Assembly (NCBI RefSeq): GCF_007845675.1
Contig: NZ_VOBR01000004.1
Coordinates: 199,719-263,718, forward strand
Reading direction: 5' to 3'
DNA: 64,000 nucleotides
Source: Lentzea tibetensis
GTDB lineage: Bacteria; Actinomycetota; Actinomycetes; Mycobacteriales; Pseudonocardiaceae
Shown here: positions 23,096-32,033 of the stretch, one piece after another
Position numbering within the stretch: the stretch's first letter is position 1
Layout: each line of letters begins with the position of its first letter
Position numbers and translations under genes: made by a program
The notes under the pieces: model-generated
Databases searched by the model: none
Told to the model about the DNA's origin: nothing
The model's input: the letters and a program-made list of their open reading frames with translations, nothing else

Positions 23096-23984
23096 CCTGT
23101 CCGGGAAAGTCGCCGCCGTCACCGGAGCGACCCGCGGGGCCGGACGAGCGATCGCCGTCGAACTGGGCGCCGCGGGCGCGACCGTGTTCGTCGGCGGACG
23201 CACGACCCGCGAGCAGAAGTCGCCCGTCAACCGGGACGAGACGATCGAGGAGACCGCCGAGCTCGTCACGAAGGCGGGCGGCAAGGGCATCGCGGTCCGA
23301 TGCGACTTCACCGATCCGTCCGATGTGGACAACTTCGCATCGAAGATCGACAAGCTGGACATCCTCATCGACAACGCGTGGGGCGGCGAGAGCCTCGTCG
23401 AGTGGGGCAAGTTCTGGGAGCACGACCTCGAGCGGCAGCTCAGGATGTGGCGCAACGGCATCGAGACGCACCTCGTCACGTTGCACAAGCTGGTCCCGCT
23501 CGTGCTGAAGAGCGACGCAGGACTGATCGTCGAGGTCACCGACGGCGACGACAACGAGCAGTACTACGTCAACCTCACCTACGACGCGGTCAAGCACAGC
23601 ATCCGCAGGTTCGGCTGGATCCTCGCCAAGGACCTGAAGGACACCAACGTCACGGCACTCGCGGCGACGCCCGGTTTCCTGCGCTCCGAGCACATGCTGG
23701 AACTGTTCGGCGTCACCGAGGAGAACTGGCGCGACGCGATCGCGAAGGTCCCGCACTACGCGCTGTCCGAGACGCCGCACTACGTCGGCCGCGGCCTCGC
23801 GCACCTCGCCGCCGACCCGGACAAGCACCGGTTCGCCGGGCAAGCGCTGTCCTCGTGGGCGCTCATGCGCGAGTACGGCTTCACCGACCTCGACGGCAGC
23901 AAGCCCGACTGGGGTCGCTGGTTCGAGGAAGTGGTCAAGCCGGGCAAAGATCTGTCCACTGTGGACGCTAGCGACTACCGCTAG
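23079..23984 (+). CDS. SDR family oxidoreductase
   Basis: A 301-residue short-chain dehydrogenase, longer than classical members. TGATRGAG is the cofactor motif, IDNAWGGE replaces NNAG, and the Tyr/Lys pair is in LTYDAVKHS. The extra C-terminal ~50 residues (GFTDLDGSKPDWGRWFEEV) occur in an SDR subfamily often found beside TetR regulators. Last gene of the TetR-PPOX-SDR operon; its end overlaps the convergent response regulator by 4 bp. Confidence 0.88.
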   Translation: MPSGPDLSGKVAAVTGATRGAGRAIAVELGAAGATVFVGGRTTREQKSPVNRDETIEETAELVTKAGGKGIAVRCDFTDPSDVDNFASKIDKLDILIDNAWGGESLVEWGKFWEHDLERQLRMWRNGIETHLVTLHKLVPLVLKSDAGLIVEVTDGDDNEQYYVNLTYDAVKHSIRRFGWILAKDLKDTNVTALAATPGFLRSEHMLELFGVTEENWRDAIAKVPHYALSETPHYVGRGLAHLAADPDKHRFAGQALSSWALMREYGFTDLDGSKPDWGRWFEEVVKPGKDLSTVDASDYR

Positions 23985-24643
23985 ACGTCGCCGGGCCGCA
24001 CCAGGCCGGTTTCGTACGACAGCACGACGGCCTGGACGCGGTCCCGCAGCTCCAGCTTCGCCAGGATCCGGCCGACGTGCGTCTTCACCGTCGCCTCGGA
24101 CAGGAACAGCTTGCGCGCGATCTCCGTGTTGGACAGGCCCTTCGCGATGAGCACGAGCACCTCGCGCTCCCGCTCGGTCAGCACGTCCAGCACGGTCGCG
24201 TCGCGCAGCTCACCGCCGCCGTCGCCGAGGAACCGGCCGAGCAGCCGCTTCGTCACCGACGGCGAGACGACCGCGTCGCCCGACGCCACGGCGCGCAGCG
24301 CGGACACGAGGTCGCCGGGCGGGGTGTCCTTCAGCAGGAACCCGCTGGCGCCGTTGCGCAACGCCGAGAGCGCGTACTCGTCCATGTCGAACGTCGTCAT
24401 CACGAGCACCTTCGCGGTGCCCGCCTCGGTGATCCGCTTCGTGGCCTCGACACCGTCGAGCACGGGCATGCGCACGTCCATCAGCACGACGTCCGGCCGC
24501 AGCTGGTCGGCCATCTGCACGGCGTCCAGCCCGTCCGCGGCCTCGCCGACCACGTCGACGTCCTCCTGTGCGCCGAGCACCATGCGGAAGCCCATGCGCA
24601 TGAGCTCCTGGTCGTCGACTAGCAATACTCGGATCACGCTCAC
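23981..24643 (-). CDS. NarL/LuxR-family response regulator
   Basis: A 220-residue regulator. The receiver domain has Asp10/Asp11, phospho-acceptor Asp56 (VVLMDVRMP) and the conserved Thr and Lys (MTTFD, LLKD). The C-terminal GerE helix-turn-helix reads LTEREREVLVLIAKGLSN, then TEIARKLFLSEATVKTHV. GTG start at 24643, 3 nt after the kinase stop; the two form a two-component system. Targets cannot be told. Confidence 0.93.
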   Translation of the reverse strand: MSVIRVLLVDDQELMRMGFRMVLGAQEDVDVVGEAADGLDAVQMADQLRPDVVLMDVRMPVLDGVEATKRITEAGTAKVLVMTTFDMDEYALSALRNGASGFLLKDTPPGDLVSALRAVASGDAVVSPSVTKRLLGRFLGDGGGELRDATVLDVLTEREREVLVLIAKGLSNTEIARKLFLSEATVKTHVGRILAKLELRDRVQAVVLSYETGLVRPGDV

Positions 24644-24646
24644 AAG

Positions 24647-25831
24647 CTATCCCGCCGTCACCGGGAACACCGCCCGGACCCGCCATCCGCCACCGGGGTT
24701 CGGCCCGGCGTCCAGCGAACCGCCGAGCACGTGCGCCCGCTCCCTCATGCCGATCAACCCGTTGCCGCCGGACACGGCGACCACGTCCTGCGGCGAGCCG
24801 AAGCCGTTGTCCACGACCTCGAGCCGCACCTCCTCGTCCGTGCGCGCCAGCCGCACCAGCGTCGACGTGCCCGGCCCCGCGTGCTTGAGGATGTTGGTCA
24901 GCGCCTCCTGCACGATCCGGTAGATGCCGAGCCCGACACCGACCGGCAGGTTGTCCACGTCACCGGTGATCTCCAGCCGCACCGGCACACCCGCGGTCCT
25001 GGACTGCTCGGCCAGCTCGACGACACCGCGCGCGTCCGGCTGCGGCGCCCACTGCGTCTCCTCGTCCTCGCTGCGCAGCACGCCCAGCAGCCTGCGCATC
25101 TCGGTCAGCGCCAACCGGCCGGTCTCCGCGATCGTGCCGACCGCGCGCTCGGCCTGCTCGGGGTTCGACCTGATGTTGTAGAGCGCACCGTCGGCGTGCA
25201 CGATCATGACGCTCACCGAGTGCGCCACCACGTCGTGCAGCTCGCGCGCGATGCGCGACCGCTCCTCGCCGACCGCCAGCTTCGACGCCTGGTCGCGTTC
25301 GGTCTCCAGCAGCTTGAGCCGCTGCTCCAGCTCGCTGTGGTACGCCCTGCGCGCGCCGACGAACTCGCCGAGCGCCCAGCTGAACGCGAAGATCACGAAG
25401 ACCACGAACAGCAAGGGCAGCGCCTCGAGCGTCCGCACCTGGAACACGGCCCACAGCACCGAGCCGACGACCAGCCACAACGCGTAGACCAGCGACTGCC
25501 GCCTGCCGACGTACGCGACCATCGTGTACAGCGCGACGGCCAGCGCGAAGTCCGATATCCGCACCGGCACGCCGCCGCCGTCGAACGACGTGGTGTGCGT
25601 GAAGAGCTGCAGGAACCCGCCGGTGAGGATGATGTAGCTCGAGCCGAGCGGGTGGTAGCGGCGGAACGGGATCGGCCCGATCAGCAGCAGGCCGACGACC
25701 AGGAACCACGACGTGGACACGGTCATCGCGCTGGCCGCGGTGCTGAACAGGTCGAACATGGCGAGCACCCCGGCGATCAGGGAGTCCCCGAACACCGGGT
25801 GAGCTCGCATCCACAGACTCAACCGCCGCAC
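24647..25831 (-). CDS. NarL-type sensor histidine kinase
   Basis: A 394-residue kinase with about five N-terminal hydrophobic segments (residues ~15-160), a HisKA_3 domain with His199 in ARELHDVVAHSV, and a HATPase domain (IVQEALTNILKHAG, VVDNGFG, GLIGMRERAHVLGG). It is the first gene of the pair with the NarL regulator. The GTG start at 25831 precedes the first hydrophobic segment by about 14 residues. Confidence 0.92.
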   Translation of the reverse strand: MRRLSLWMRAHPVFGDSLIAGVLAMFDLFSTAASAMTVSTSWFLVVGLLLIGPIPFRRYHPLGSSYIILTGGFLQLFTHTTSFDGGGVPVRISDFALAVALYTMVAYVGRRQSLVYALWLVVGSVLWAVFQVRTLEALPLLFVVFVIFAFSWALGEFVGARRAYHSELEQRLKLLETERDQASKLAVGEERSRIARELHDVVAHSVSVMIVHADGALYNIRSNPEQAERAVGTIAETGRLALTEMRRLLGVLRSEDEETQWAPQPDARGVVELAEQSRTAGVPVRLEITGDVDNLPVGVGLGIYRIVQEALTNILKHAGPGTSTLVRLARTDEEVRLEVVDNGFGSPQDVVAVSGGNGLIGMRERAHVLGGSLDAGPNPGGGWRVRAVFPVTAG

Positions 25832-25910
25832 TGCACAAGATTAGGTACGCGCGGGACTTTCGCGCGTCGCGCCACGGGCTGACTCAACGTACGACTTCGG
25901 TCGGACGTTA

Positions 25911-25932
25911 TTGTGTCAATGAGTCGATACAA
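25911..25932. promoter_or_regulatory. imperfect inverted repeat upstream of the YtrA-type operon
   Basis: TTGTGTC (25911-25917) and GATACAA (25926-25932) form a 7-bp inverted repeat with one mismatch, directly before the GTG of the membrane-protein gene. It could be the operator of the GntR regulator encoded as second gene. Confidence 0.35.
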
Positions 25933-25938
25933 ACGGGG

Positions 25939-26622
25939 GTGCGTGTCGTGACCGAGTTCTTGGTGACCTCGCTGGTCTACGGGGTGGTGGGCCTCGTGCT
26001 GCTCATGGCGTTGTGGCCGGTGCCGAGCACCGGGCGCCGCCTGCTGGAGAAGTGGAAGGTCGCCGAACCGTCACCCGAGCAGGTGGCCGAAGGCGTGCGC
26101 TACCTGAAGCGGCGCAGGCTGCTCTACCCGTGGCTCTACGTCGCGGCCGGCTTTATGACCGGGAAGTTCCAGGGTTCGCTCGACGGCATCGTGATCACCG
26201 TGCTCATCGGCACCCTGCTCGCCGAGCTCATCGCGCTGCGCCCTCCTCGTGACCCGCTGCGGCAGGCGACGCTCGTGCCGCGCAGCCTCTTCGTCATCGC
26301 CTCGCCGGTCGTGGCCGCCACCTACCTGGCCGGGGTGATCACCTCGGTCGTCCTGGTGCTGCTCTGGCGAGGCACCGTCGAACTGGTCGCGGTGCTGGTG
26401 TCGGCGCTCGTCGTCGCCGTGGTGACCTGGGCCGCGGTGGTGCGGCCCGCCAGCGGCGACCCGGACGTGGACAGCGCGCTGCGCACCCGCAGCATCCACG
26501 TGTCGATGGGGCTCGGCATCTCGGTCGCGCTCGGTCTGGCGGGCGGGTTCGCGGCGCTGGCCGGGATCCTGTTCTGGGTCGCGATGGCGAACACCCCGCC
26601 GCGCGAGCGGGAGATCGCGTGA
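25939..26622 (+). CDS. membrane protein, partner of GntR/YtrA regulator
   Basis: A 227-residue integral membrane protein with six or so hydrophobic segments: residues ~5-25, ~60-90, ~110-165 and ~190-220. A soluble loop (WKVAEPSPEQVAEGVRYLK) follows the first helix. I do not recognise a family. It overlaps the GntR gene by 4 bp (GTGA). YtrA-type regulators usually control linked ABC or membrane proteins, so this protein is the likely target. Confidence 0.72.
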   Translation: MRVVTEFLVTSLVYGVVGLVLLMALWPVPSTGRRLLEKWKVAEPSPEQVAEGVRYLKRRRLLYPWLYVAAGFMTGKFQGSLDGIVITVLIGTLLAELIALRPPRDPLRQATLVPRSLFVIASPVVAATYLAGVITSVVLVLLWRGTVELVAVLVSALVVAVVTWAAVVRPASGDPDVDSALRTRSIHVSMGLGISVALGLAGGFAALAGILFWVAMANTPPREREIA

Positions 26623-26984
26623 GCACCCGCATCGTCGTCGACGTCGAAAGCGGCGTCGCGCCGTGGCGGCAGGTCCGCGACCAGCTCGAACGGCTGATCA
26701 TCGGTGGTCAGCTGCCGGTCGGTTCGCGGCTGCCGACGATCAGGCAGCTCGCGACCGACCTCGGTCTGGCGGCGGGAACGGTCGCGCGCGCCTACCGCGA
26801 GCTGGAGACGGCGGGCGTGCTCAGAACGGGGCGAAGGCAGGGAACGGTGGTGGCCGCCCTGCCTTCGCATCATCCGGATCCGCTCGCCCTCGCCGCGGCG
26901 GAGTACGGCGCGGTCGCCATGTCCCTCGGTGCGAGCCTGGAACAGGCGGTCGACGCCGTCCGGGTGGTCTACGGGGTCGAATAG
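26619..26984 (+). CDS. GntR family regulator, YtrA type
   Basis: A 121-residue regulator. The winged helix (APWRQVRDQLERLIIGGQL, LPTIRQLATDLGL, GTVARAYRELETAGVLRTG) is GntR-like, with only a short C-terminal helical tail, as in the YtrA subfamily. Its GTG start lies inside the stop of the membrane-protein gene. The 3' end overlaps the convergent gene by 16 bp. Confidence 0.88.
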   Translation: MSTRIVVDVESGVAPWRQVRDQLERLIIGGQLPVGSRLPTIRQLATDLGLAAGTVARAYRELETAGVLRTGRRQGTVVAALPSHHPDPLALAAAEYGAVAMSLGASLEQAVDAVRVVYGVE

Positions 26985-27415
26985 GGTTCGCGCGGGGACT
27001 CGATGACGGTTCGCTGCACCCGAGGTTCGGTGATGTGCGAGTGACGCTCGTCGAATATGCGGTGGTCCTCGGCCATCTCGTCCGCCATCTGCCGCTGCAT
27101 CTGGCGCTCCCTGATGCGCGAGAGGATGGCCATCGTGCCCGCGTGCGTCAGCGCCAGAACCAGCAGCAGGATGCCCAGCTTCGCCACGACGTTCTTCGCC
27201 GTGTCAGCCGAGTCGAACTCGATCAGCGACACCAGGAGGACAAGACCGAGCACCACGAGGTGGAAGAGCACGGTCGCCAGCCGCATCATCGCGGTGGCCT
27301 CAGCGGGTTCGTACGCCTTGCGCATGTACCGCTTACCGCTGTGGTAGATCAGCTGGCCGTCGACCGCGACCAGGAGAACCCCCAGCACCAAGAACGTGAC
27401 GTAGCTGTCGCCCAT
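26969..27415 (-). CDS. membrane protein of unknown function
   Basis: A 148-residue protein with three predicted helices (VTFLVLGVLLVAVDGQLIY, ATVLFHLVVLGLVLLVSLI, VVAKLGILLLVLALTHAGT) and a charged, Gln/Met-rich cytoplasmic tail (RIRERQMQRQMADEMAED). I do not recognise the family. It is divergent from the dynamin operon with about 50 bp between starts. Confidence 0.7.
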   Translation of the reverse strand: MGDSYVTFLVLGVLLVAVDGQLIYHSGKRYMRKAYEPAEATAMMRLATVLFHLVVLGLVLLVSLIEFDSADTAKNVVAKLGILLLVLALTHAGTMAILSRIRERQMQRQMADEMAEDHRIFDERHSHITEPRVQRTVIESPREPYSTP

Positions 27416-27467
27416 GAGCTGTGGCTACCCGCCTACCGGCCGTCACAAACCGTGGCACGATCAGGCC

Positions 27468-28976
27468 GTGACCGCGCTCCAGGGGCAGCAGCTGGCCGGG
27501 CCGCTCTCCGCGGCCGTGGCCAACCTGTGCGTGGCGCTGCAGCCCCAGGTCTCGCCCGCCACCGCGGCCGGGTTCGCCGAGGTGCTGCGCCGGTTGCAGG
27601 CGCCGCTCCAGGTCGCCGTCGCCGGTCGCATCAAGTCCGGGAAGTCCACGCTCGTCAACGCGTTGATCGGCCGCCGGGTCGCGCCGACGGACGTAGGTGA
27701 GTGCACCCGGCTCGTCACCCGATTCCAGTACGGCAACGTCGACCGCGTCGAGGTCGTCTTCACCGACGGGCGCAGGCTGGTGCTGCCGTTCGACGCCGAC
27801 GGCATGATCCCCGCGTCGCTCGGCGTGGACGTCGCACAGGTGTCGCACGTCGAGGCGTACCTGACGAACGCGGTGCTGCGGGACTTCACGGTCATCGACA
27901 CACCGGGGCTCGGCTCGCTGGACGCGGCGTCCGTCGCGCGGACCGAGGAACTGCTGGATCCCGTGTCGCGCAACGCGGTCGCCGGCGCGGAGGCCGTGCT
28001 GTACGTCGTCACGCAGGGCGTGCGCGCGGACGACCACCAGGCCATCGCCGCCTTCACCGCCGCCACCGCGTCACGTGAAGCCGGTCCGGTCAACGCGTTC
28101 GCCGTGCTGAACAAGGTCGACGCCGTCGCGCCCGAGACCGTGGAGGGCGCGGACGGAGACGTGTGGCGCGCGGCCGTGATCCTCGCGCGGAAGCAGGCGC
28201 AGCTGCTCAAGCCGCGCGTCGCGGACGTGCTGCCGGTGATCAGCCTGCTCGCCGAGTCCGCCGAGACCGGCAGTTTCTCCGCGCCGGACGCGGAGTCGTT
28301 GCGGCAGCTCGCCCAGCTGGACGCGGAGACGCGCGAGATGATGCTGATGTCCGGCGACCTCTTCACCAGCTGGGAGTGCGACGTCCCGAGCGGCACGCGC
28401 GCACGGCTGCTGGAGAAGCTCGACCTGCACGGCATCGGCGAGGCGCTGAAGGCGGTCGACGCCGAGCCCGCGATCACCGCGGGCGCGTTGCGCCGCAAAC
28501 TGCTCGACTCGTCCGGCTTCGCGGAGGTGCGCGGCAGGCTGGACGCGGTGTTCCGGGCCCGCGCGGACGGGATCAAGGCCGCTGCCGCGCTCGCGTCCGT
28601 GACGTCGTTGTCGTCCGCCGATCCGGGCGAACGCCGCCGCGTGCACGACGCGATCGAGGTGCTGCTCGCCAAGCCCGAAGCGCACCAGCTCCGGCTGCTG
28701 GAGGCGTTGACGCTGGTCGTGTCCGGCGCCGTCGCCATGCCGGAGGACCTCGCCGAGGAGGTGCTGCGGGTCGGCAGCACCCCCGACATCCCCGGCCGGC
28801 TCGGTCTCGCCGGCCGCCCCGTTCAGGAACTCACCGCCTACGCGCTCGAACGCGCGGGCTGGTGGCGCTCGTTCGCGTCGTTCGGAGCCACGCCCGCGCA
28901 GGGCCGAGTGGCGCACGTCGTGCACAGGGCGTATTTCCTGATGTGGCAGCAACTGCGTGCTGGGGGGCAGCGATGA
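27468..28976 (+). CDS. dynamin-like GTPase, first gene of the operon
   Basis: A 502-residue dynamin-family GTPase. The G1 loop GRIKSGKS is at 53-60, G3 is in VIDTPGLGSLD, G4 is NKVD. The remainder is helical, as in the middle/effector domains of bacterial dynamin-like proteins. Such proteins occur as tandem pairs: DynA/DynB stabilise FtsZ rings in sporulating streptomycetes, IniA/IniC act in membrane maintenance in mycobacteria. Start GTG 27468 is chosen over an in-frame upstream start with no similarity. It overlaps the next gene by 4 bp. Confidence 0.88.
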   Translation: MTALQGQQLAGPLSAAVANLCVALQPQVSPATAAGFAEVLRRLQAPLQVAVAGRIKSGKSTLVNALIGRRVAPTDVGECTRLVTRFQYGNVDRVEVVFTDGRRLVLPFDADGMIPASLGVDVAQVSHVEAYLTNAVLRDFTVIDTPGLGSLDAASVARTEELLDPVSRNAVAGAEAVLYVVTQGVRADDHQAIAAFTAATASREAGPVNAFAVLNKVDAVAPETVEGADGDVWRAAVILARKQAQLLKPRVADVLPVISLLAESAETGSFSAPDAESLRQLAQLDAETREMMLMSGDLFTSWECDVPSGTRARLLEKLDLHGIGEALKAVDAEPAITAGALRRKLLDSSGFAEVRGRLDAVFRARADGIKAAAALASVTSLSSADPGERRRVHDAIEVLLAKPEAHQLRLLEALTLVVSGAVAMPEDLAEEVLRVGSTPDIPGRLGLAGRPVQELTAYALERAGWWRSFASFGATPAQGRVAHVVHRAYFLMWQQLRAGGQR

Positions 28977-29335
28977 GTGGAACCGATCCCATGATCCAAC
29001 CGTCGGAAACCGGTGTGGAGACCATCGCCGACGAGTTGCTCGACCAGGCACTGGCCGAGCGACGCGCGCTGGTGCAGCTGTGCGTGTACGCCATGGACCG
29101 GGCCCGCAGCTCGGGCGTGGTCGAGCGCATCGAGGAGGGCCTCGCGGGCATCGGCGTGACCGCCGTGCGACCGGACGGCCAGCGCTTCGACCCGTCGCGG
29201 CACGAGGCGGGCGGCACCGTGCAGACGGACGACCCGACGCTCGACGGGCTGGTCGCCGAGACCGAGGTCGTCGGCTTCTCCGACCGCGGGCGCACGCTGC
29301 GCGCCCCGATCGTCACGGTGTACACAGCCAGGTGA
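28973..29335 (+). CDS. GrpE-like protein between the two dynamins
   Basis: A 120-residue protein: an N-terminal helical half (ADELLDQALAERRALVQL) and a C-terminal beta-rich half that resembles the GrpE nucleotide-exchange head (GVTAVRPDGQRFDPSRHEA, DDPTLDGLVAETEVVGF, LRAPIVTVYTAR). GrpE opens the nucleotide site of Hsp70. It lacks the long N-terminal helix of housekeeping GrpE and there is no dnaK nearby, so it may have been adapted to the flanking GTPases. It is coupled on both sides (ATGA, GTGA overlaps). Confidence 0.7.
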   Translation: MSGTDPMIQPSETGVETIADELLDQALAERRALVQLCVYAMDRARSSGVVERIEEGLAGIGVTAVRPDGQRFDPSRHEAGGTVQTDDPTLDGLVAETEVVGFSDRGRTLRAPIVTVYTAR

Positions 29336-31146
29336 GCACCCTTCCGCAGACCGTCCGGCAGACCAGGGAACGACTCACCGCCCTGGTCCGCGAGCTCGAC
29401 CCCAAGGCGGCCGACTGGCTCGTGCCGCCGACCGCGACGCCCACGGTCGTGGTGGTCGGCGAGACGAACCGCGGCAAGAGCTCACTGGTCAACGCGCTGC
29501 TCGCGGTGCCGGGACTGTCGCCGGTCGACGCCGACGTCGCCACCGCGACCTACCTGGTGTTCCAGCACGGCGCGGACTGGGCGACTCGCGCGTGCTATCC
29601 GGGCCAGCTGGCGCCGGTGCCGTTCGACCGGTCCCAGATGATCAACTGGGTGTCGGCGGCGCACGAGCTGCCGCCCGGCCAGCTGCCGCCGCGCTACGTC
29701 GAGGTGGACGCGCCGATCCCGCTGCTGGAACGCATGTCCCTCGTGGACACTCCCGGAGTCGGCGGACTCGACTCCGTGCACGGTGAACTGGCCGCCGAGG
29801 CCGCCGCTTCGGCGACCGCGCTGCTGTTCGTGGTCGACGCGTCGTCGCCGTTCACCCGCGGCGAGCTGACGTTCCTCCAGACCGTCGGCGACCGCGTCGA
29901 GACCGTCGTCTTCGCGCTGACCAAGACCGACCAGTACCGCGGCTGGCGGCAGGTGCTGGACGCGAACAAGGCGCTGCTCGCCGAGCACGCGCCGCGGTTC
30001 GCCTCCGTGGTCTTCCACCCGGTGTCGTCGCGGCTGTTCGAGATGGCGGCGAAGGCACCGAACCCGGACGCCGGCGCGATGCTGCGCGAGCGGTCCGGCA
30101 TCGCCGAGCTGCAGACCGCGTTGCAGGAGCTCGTGGTCGGCAGGGCCGCGATGCTCGGCGAGGCGAACACGTTGCGCGCCTTGGCGACCGTGCTCGCCGA
30201 GCTGGACGTGCGGCTGGACTCCGAACGCCGTGCGCTCGCGACGGGTGAGTCGGAGGCCGAGGCGCTGCGGCTGCGCCGTGACGAGCTGATGACCGAGCGG
30301 CGTTCGTCCACGCGCGGCTGGCAGGTGCGGCTGCGCGGCGAGGTGCAGCGCGCCCGCGTCGAGAACAACCACGAGATCAGCAGGCAGATGCGCGATCTGC
30401 AGACGTGGTTCCGGCAGGCGGTCGACGTCGCGTCACGCGAGCAGCTCGCCGGCCTGCCCCAGCAGGTCGACACCGCGCTGCAGGTGGTGTCCGGCCGCAT
30501 CAGCGAGGGCCTCGCGTTCCGGCTGGCCCGCGTCGCGGACGCGTCGCTCGCCGAGCTGTTCTCCGCCGACGAGCTCGCGGTGATCCGCGGCCAGTTCGCC
30601 CGCGGCGCCCAACCGCCGATCATCTTGCGCCCCAAGGACAAGCGCCCGCCGACGGCCGAGGACAAGCTGCTCGTGTTCATGGGTGTCTCCGGCGGGCTCG
30701 GCGCGGGCAAGCTCGCCGTCATGCCGCTGGCCGGGCTCGGCGTCGCCGCGCTGAACCCGATCGTGCTGCCGGTGACCATCGTGCTCGGGCTCGGCGCCGG
30801 CTGGTGGATGGCCCGCACCCGCACGCACACCGCCGAGAAGCAGCACGTCAAGCAGTGGCTGTCGGACGCCATCGCGGACGCTCGGTCCACTTTGGACCAG
30901 CTCGCCGCCGAGCAGCTGATCGAGGCCGAGCAGGCGCTGTCGCTCGCGCTGGACGAGGCGCTCACCCGCCGCATCGAGGCCATCGAGGCCGAGCTGCGCG
31001 AGGTCGAGAAGGCGATGCGGATGGAGGCGGGCGAACGCGGCCGCGAGCTCCAGTCCGTCACGAAGAAGATCGCCGAGGTGCAGGCGGGCCGGGTGAAGAC
31101 GGACGAGCTGCTCGCGCGAATCCGATCGGTCCGCGATCGGTCCTGA
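29332..31146 (+). CDS. dynamin-like GTPase, second of the pair
   Basis: A 604-residue dynamin-family GTPase. G1 is GETNRGKS (43-50), G3 LVDTPGVGGLD, G4 TKTD. Residues ~235-430 are helical; a hydrophobic hairpin (LAVMPLAGLGVAALNPIVLP, then VTIVLGLGAGWWM) should insert in the membrane, followed by a long coiled-coil tail rich in Glu/Ala/Arg. This paddle-like membrane segment is the expected difference between the two members of bacterial dynamin pairs. GTG 29332 overlaps the preceding stop (GTGA). Confidence 0.88.
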   Translation: MSTLPQTVRQTRERLTALVRELDPKAADWLVPPTATPTVVVVGETNRGKSSLVNALLAVPGLSPVDADVATATYLVFQHGADWATRACYPGQLAPVPFDRSQMINWVSAAHELPPGQLPPRYVEVDAPIPLLERMSLVDTPGVGGLDSVHGELAAEAAASATALLFVVDASSPFTRGELTFLQTVGDRVETVVFALTKTDQYRGWRQVLDANKALLAEHAPRFASVVFHPVSSRLFEMAAKAPNPDAGAMLRERSGIAELQTALQELVVGRAAMLGEANTLRALATVLAELDVRLDSERRALATGESEAEALRLRRDELMTERRSSTRGWQVRLRGEVQRARVENNHEISRQMRDLQTWFRQAVDVASREQLAGLPQQVDTALQVVSGRISEGLAFRLARVADASLAELFSADELAVIRGQFARGAQPPIILRPKDKRPPTAEDKLLVFMGVSGGLGAGKLAVMPLAGLGVAALNPIVLPVTIVLGLGAGWWMARTRTHTAEKQHVKQWLSDAIADARSTLDQLAAEQLIEAEQALSLALDEALTRRIEAIEAELREVEKAMRMEAGERGRELQSVTKKIAEVQAGRVKTDELLARIRSVRDRS

Positions 31147-31373
31147 AAGAGCAACAACGAACGTGTCCGTCGCGGGATACGCATGAATTTCCAATTCGAT
31201 CGAACTTAATCGAGTGGTGCTCATTTTCGCTGGTCAGGACGCTGTTGTTCGTGCAACTTAATTGCGTGTGACCGAAGGTGCACCGGGTGTATTCGGCGGA
31301 AATGGGGTCTAGTTCACGGCCGCGTCACTGAATGGGCACGCCGGGTAATTCGCCACTGCTTCGCTCTTGAAGC
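31147..31373. other. AT-richer intergenic region before the copper module
   Basis: No gene was recognised. Two related motifs occur, CGAACTTAATCG (31201-31212) and GCAACTTAATTGC (31253-31265); both are weakly palindromic around CTTAA, about 50 bp apart. They may mark the promoter or operator of the downstream genes. Confidence 0.3.
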
Positions 31374-32033
31374 ATGAAGCTGCAGCGAGACCAGGTGGTC
31401 GCGGCGAGCCTGGTGGGCACCGTGGTCGTGGTGCTCGGGTTCGCCTCCGGCATCGGACGCGTCGCGCAAGGCGGGGTGGCCCAGGCGCAGACGCCGCCCA
31501 GCCAGACGCGGTCCGAGCAGCCGCACCCGGCGGACCACGCGCCGCAACCGGTGGCGCACAACCCCGCCCCGGTCGCGCACCAGCCTGGCCCTGGCCCGCA
31601 CGTGCCCGCGCCGACCCATCCGCACCCGACTGCGCCTCCCAGCACGCCGACCACCACGCCGACCCAGCCGACCAAGCCGGCCGCACCGTGCGACGCGGGC
31701 GCGATCGCCGCGTTGCTGAAGCAGCTCGGCGTGCTCGTCGGTGAGCTGCCGATCGTCGGTGAGCTGACCGGTGGAGCGCTGGCGGTCGACGGCTTGTCGT
31801 TGGTGGACAAGAGACTCGTGGGTGCGGTCGACCCCGCGCTGCTGACCGGGCTGCTCGGGTCACTCGGCGGCAGCCTGCCGCTGGGCAAACTGCCGGTGGG
31901 CACCCTTCCGCTGGGCGGCACCGACGCGGCCCCGGCCGACCTGTCGGCGCTGACCGGCCTGCTCGGTGGGACGTGCCGGCTCGTCGTGGACCAGAAGACC
32001 GGCCGCGTCACCGGACTGCTGGACCAGCCGTGA
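31374..32033 (+). CDS. Pro-rich envelope protein, unknown function
   Basis: A 219-residue exported protein. One hydrophobic segment near the N-terminus (VVAASLVGTVVVVLGFASG) acts as signal or anchor, followed by a long Pro/His/Thr linker (~38-100) and a small hydrophobic domain with Leu/Gly-rich repeats and two Cys. The His- and Pro-rich linker (HPHPTAPP) might bind metal. It overlaps the copD-like gene by 4 bp (GTGA), so it belongs to the copper module. Confidence 0.7.
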   Translation: MKLQRDQVVAASLVGTVVVVLGFASGIGRVAQGGVAQAQTPPSQTRSEQPHPADHAPQPVAHNPAPVAHQPGPGPHVPAPTHPHPTAPPSTPTTTPTQPTKPAAPCDAGAIAALLKQLGVLVGELPIVGELTGGALAVDGLSLVDKRLVGAVDPALLTGLLGSLGGSLPLGKLPVGTLPLGGTDAAPADLSALTGLLGGTCRLVVDQKTGRVTGLLDQP

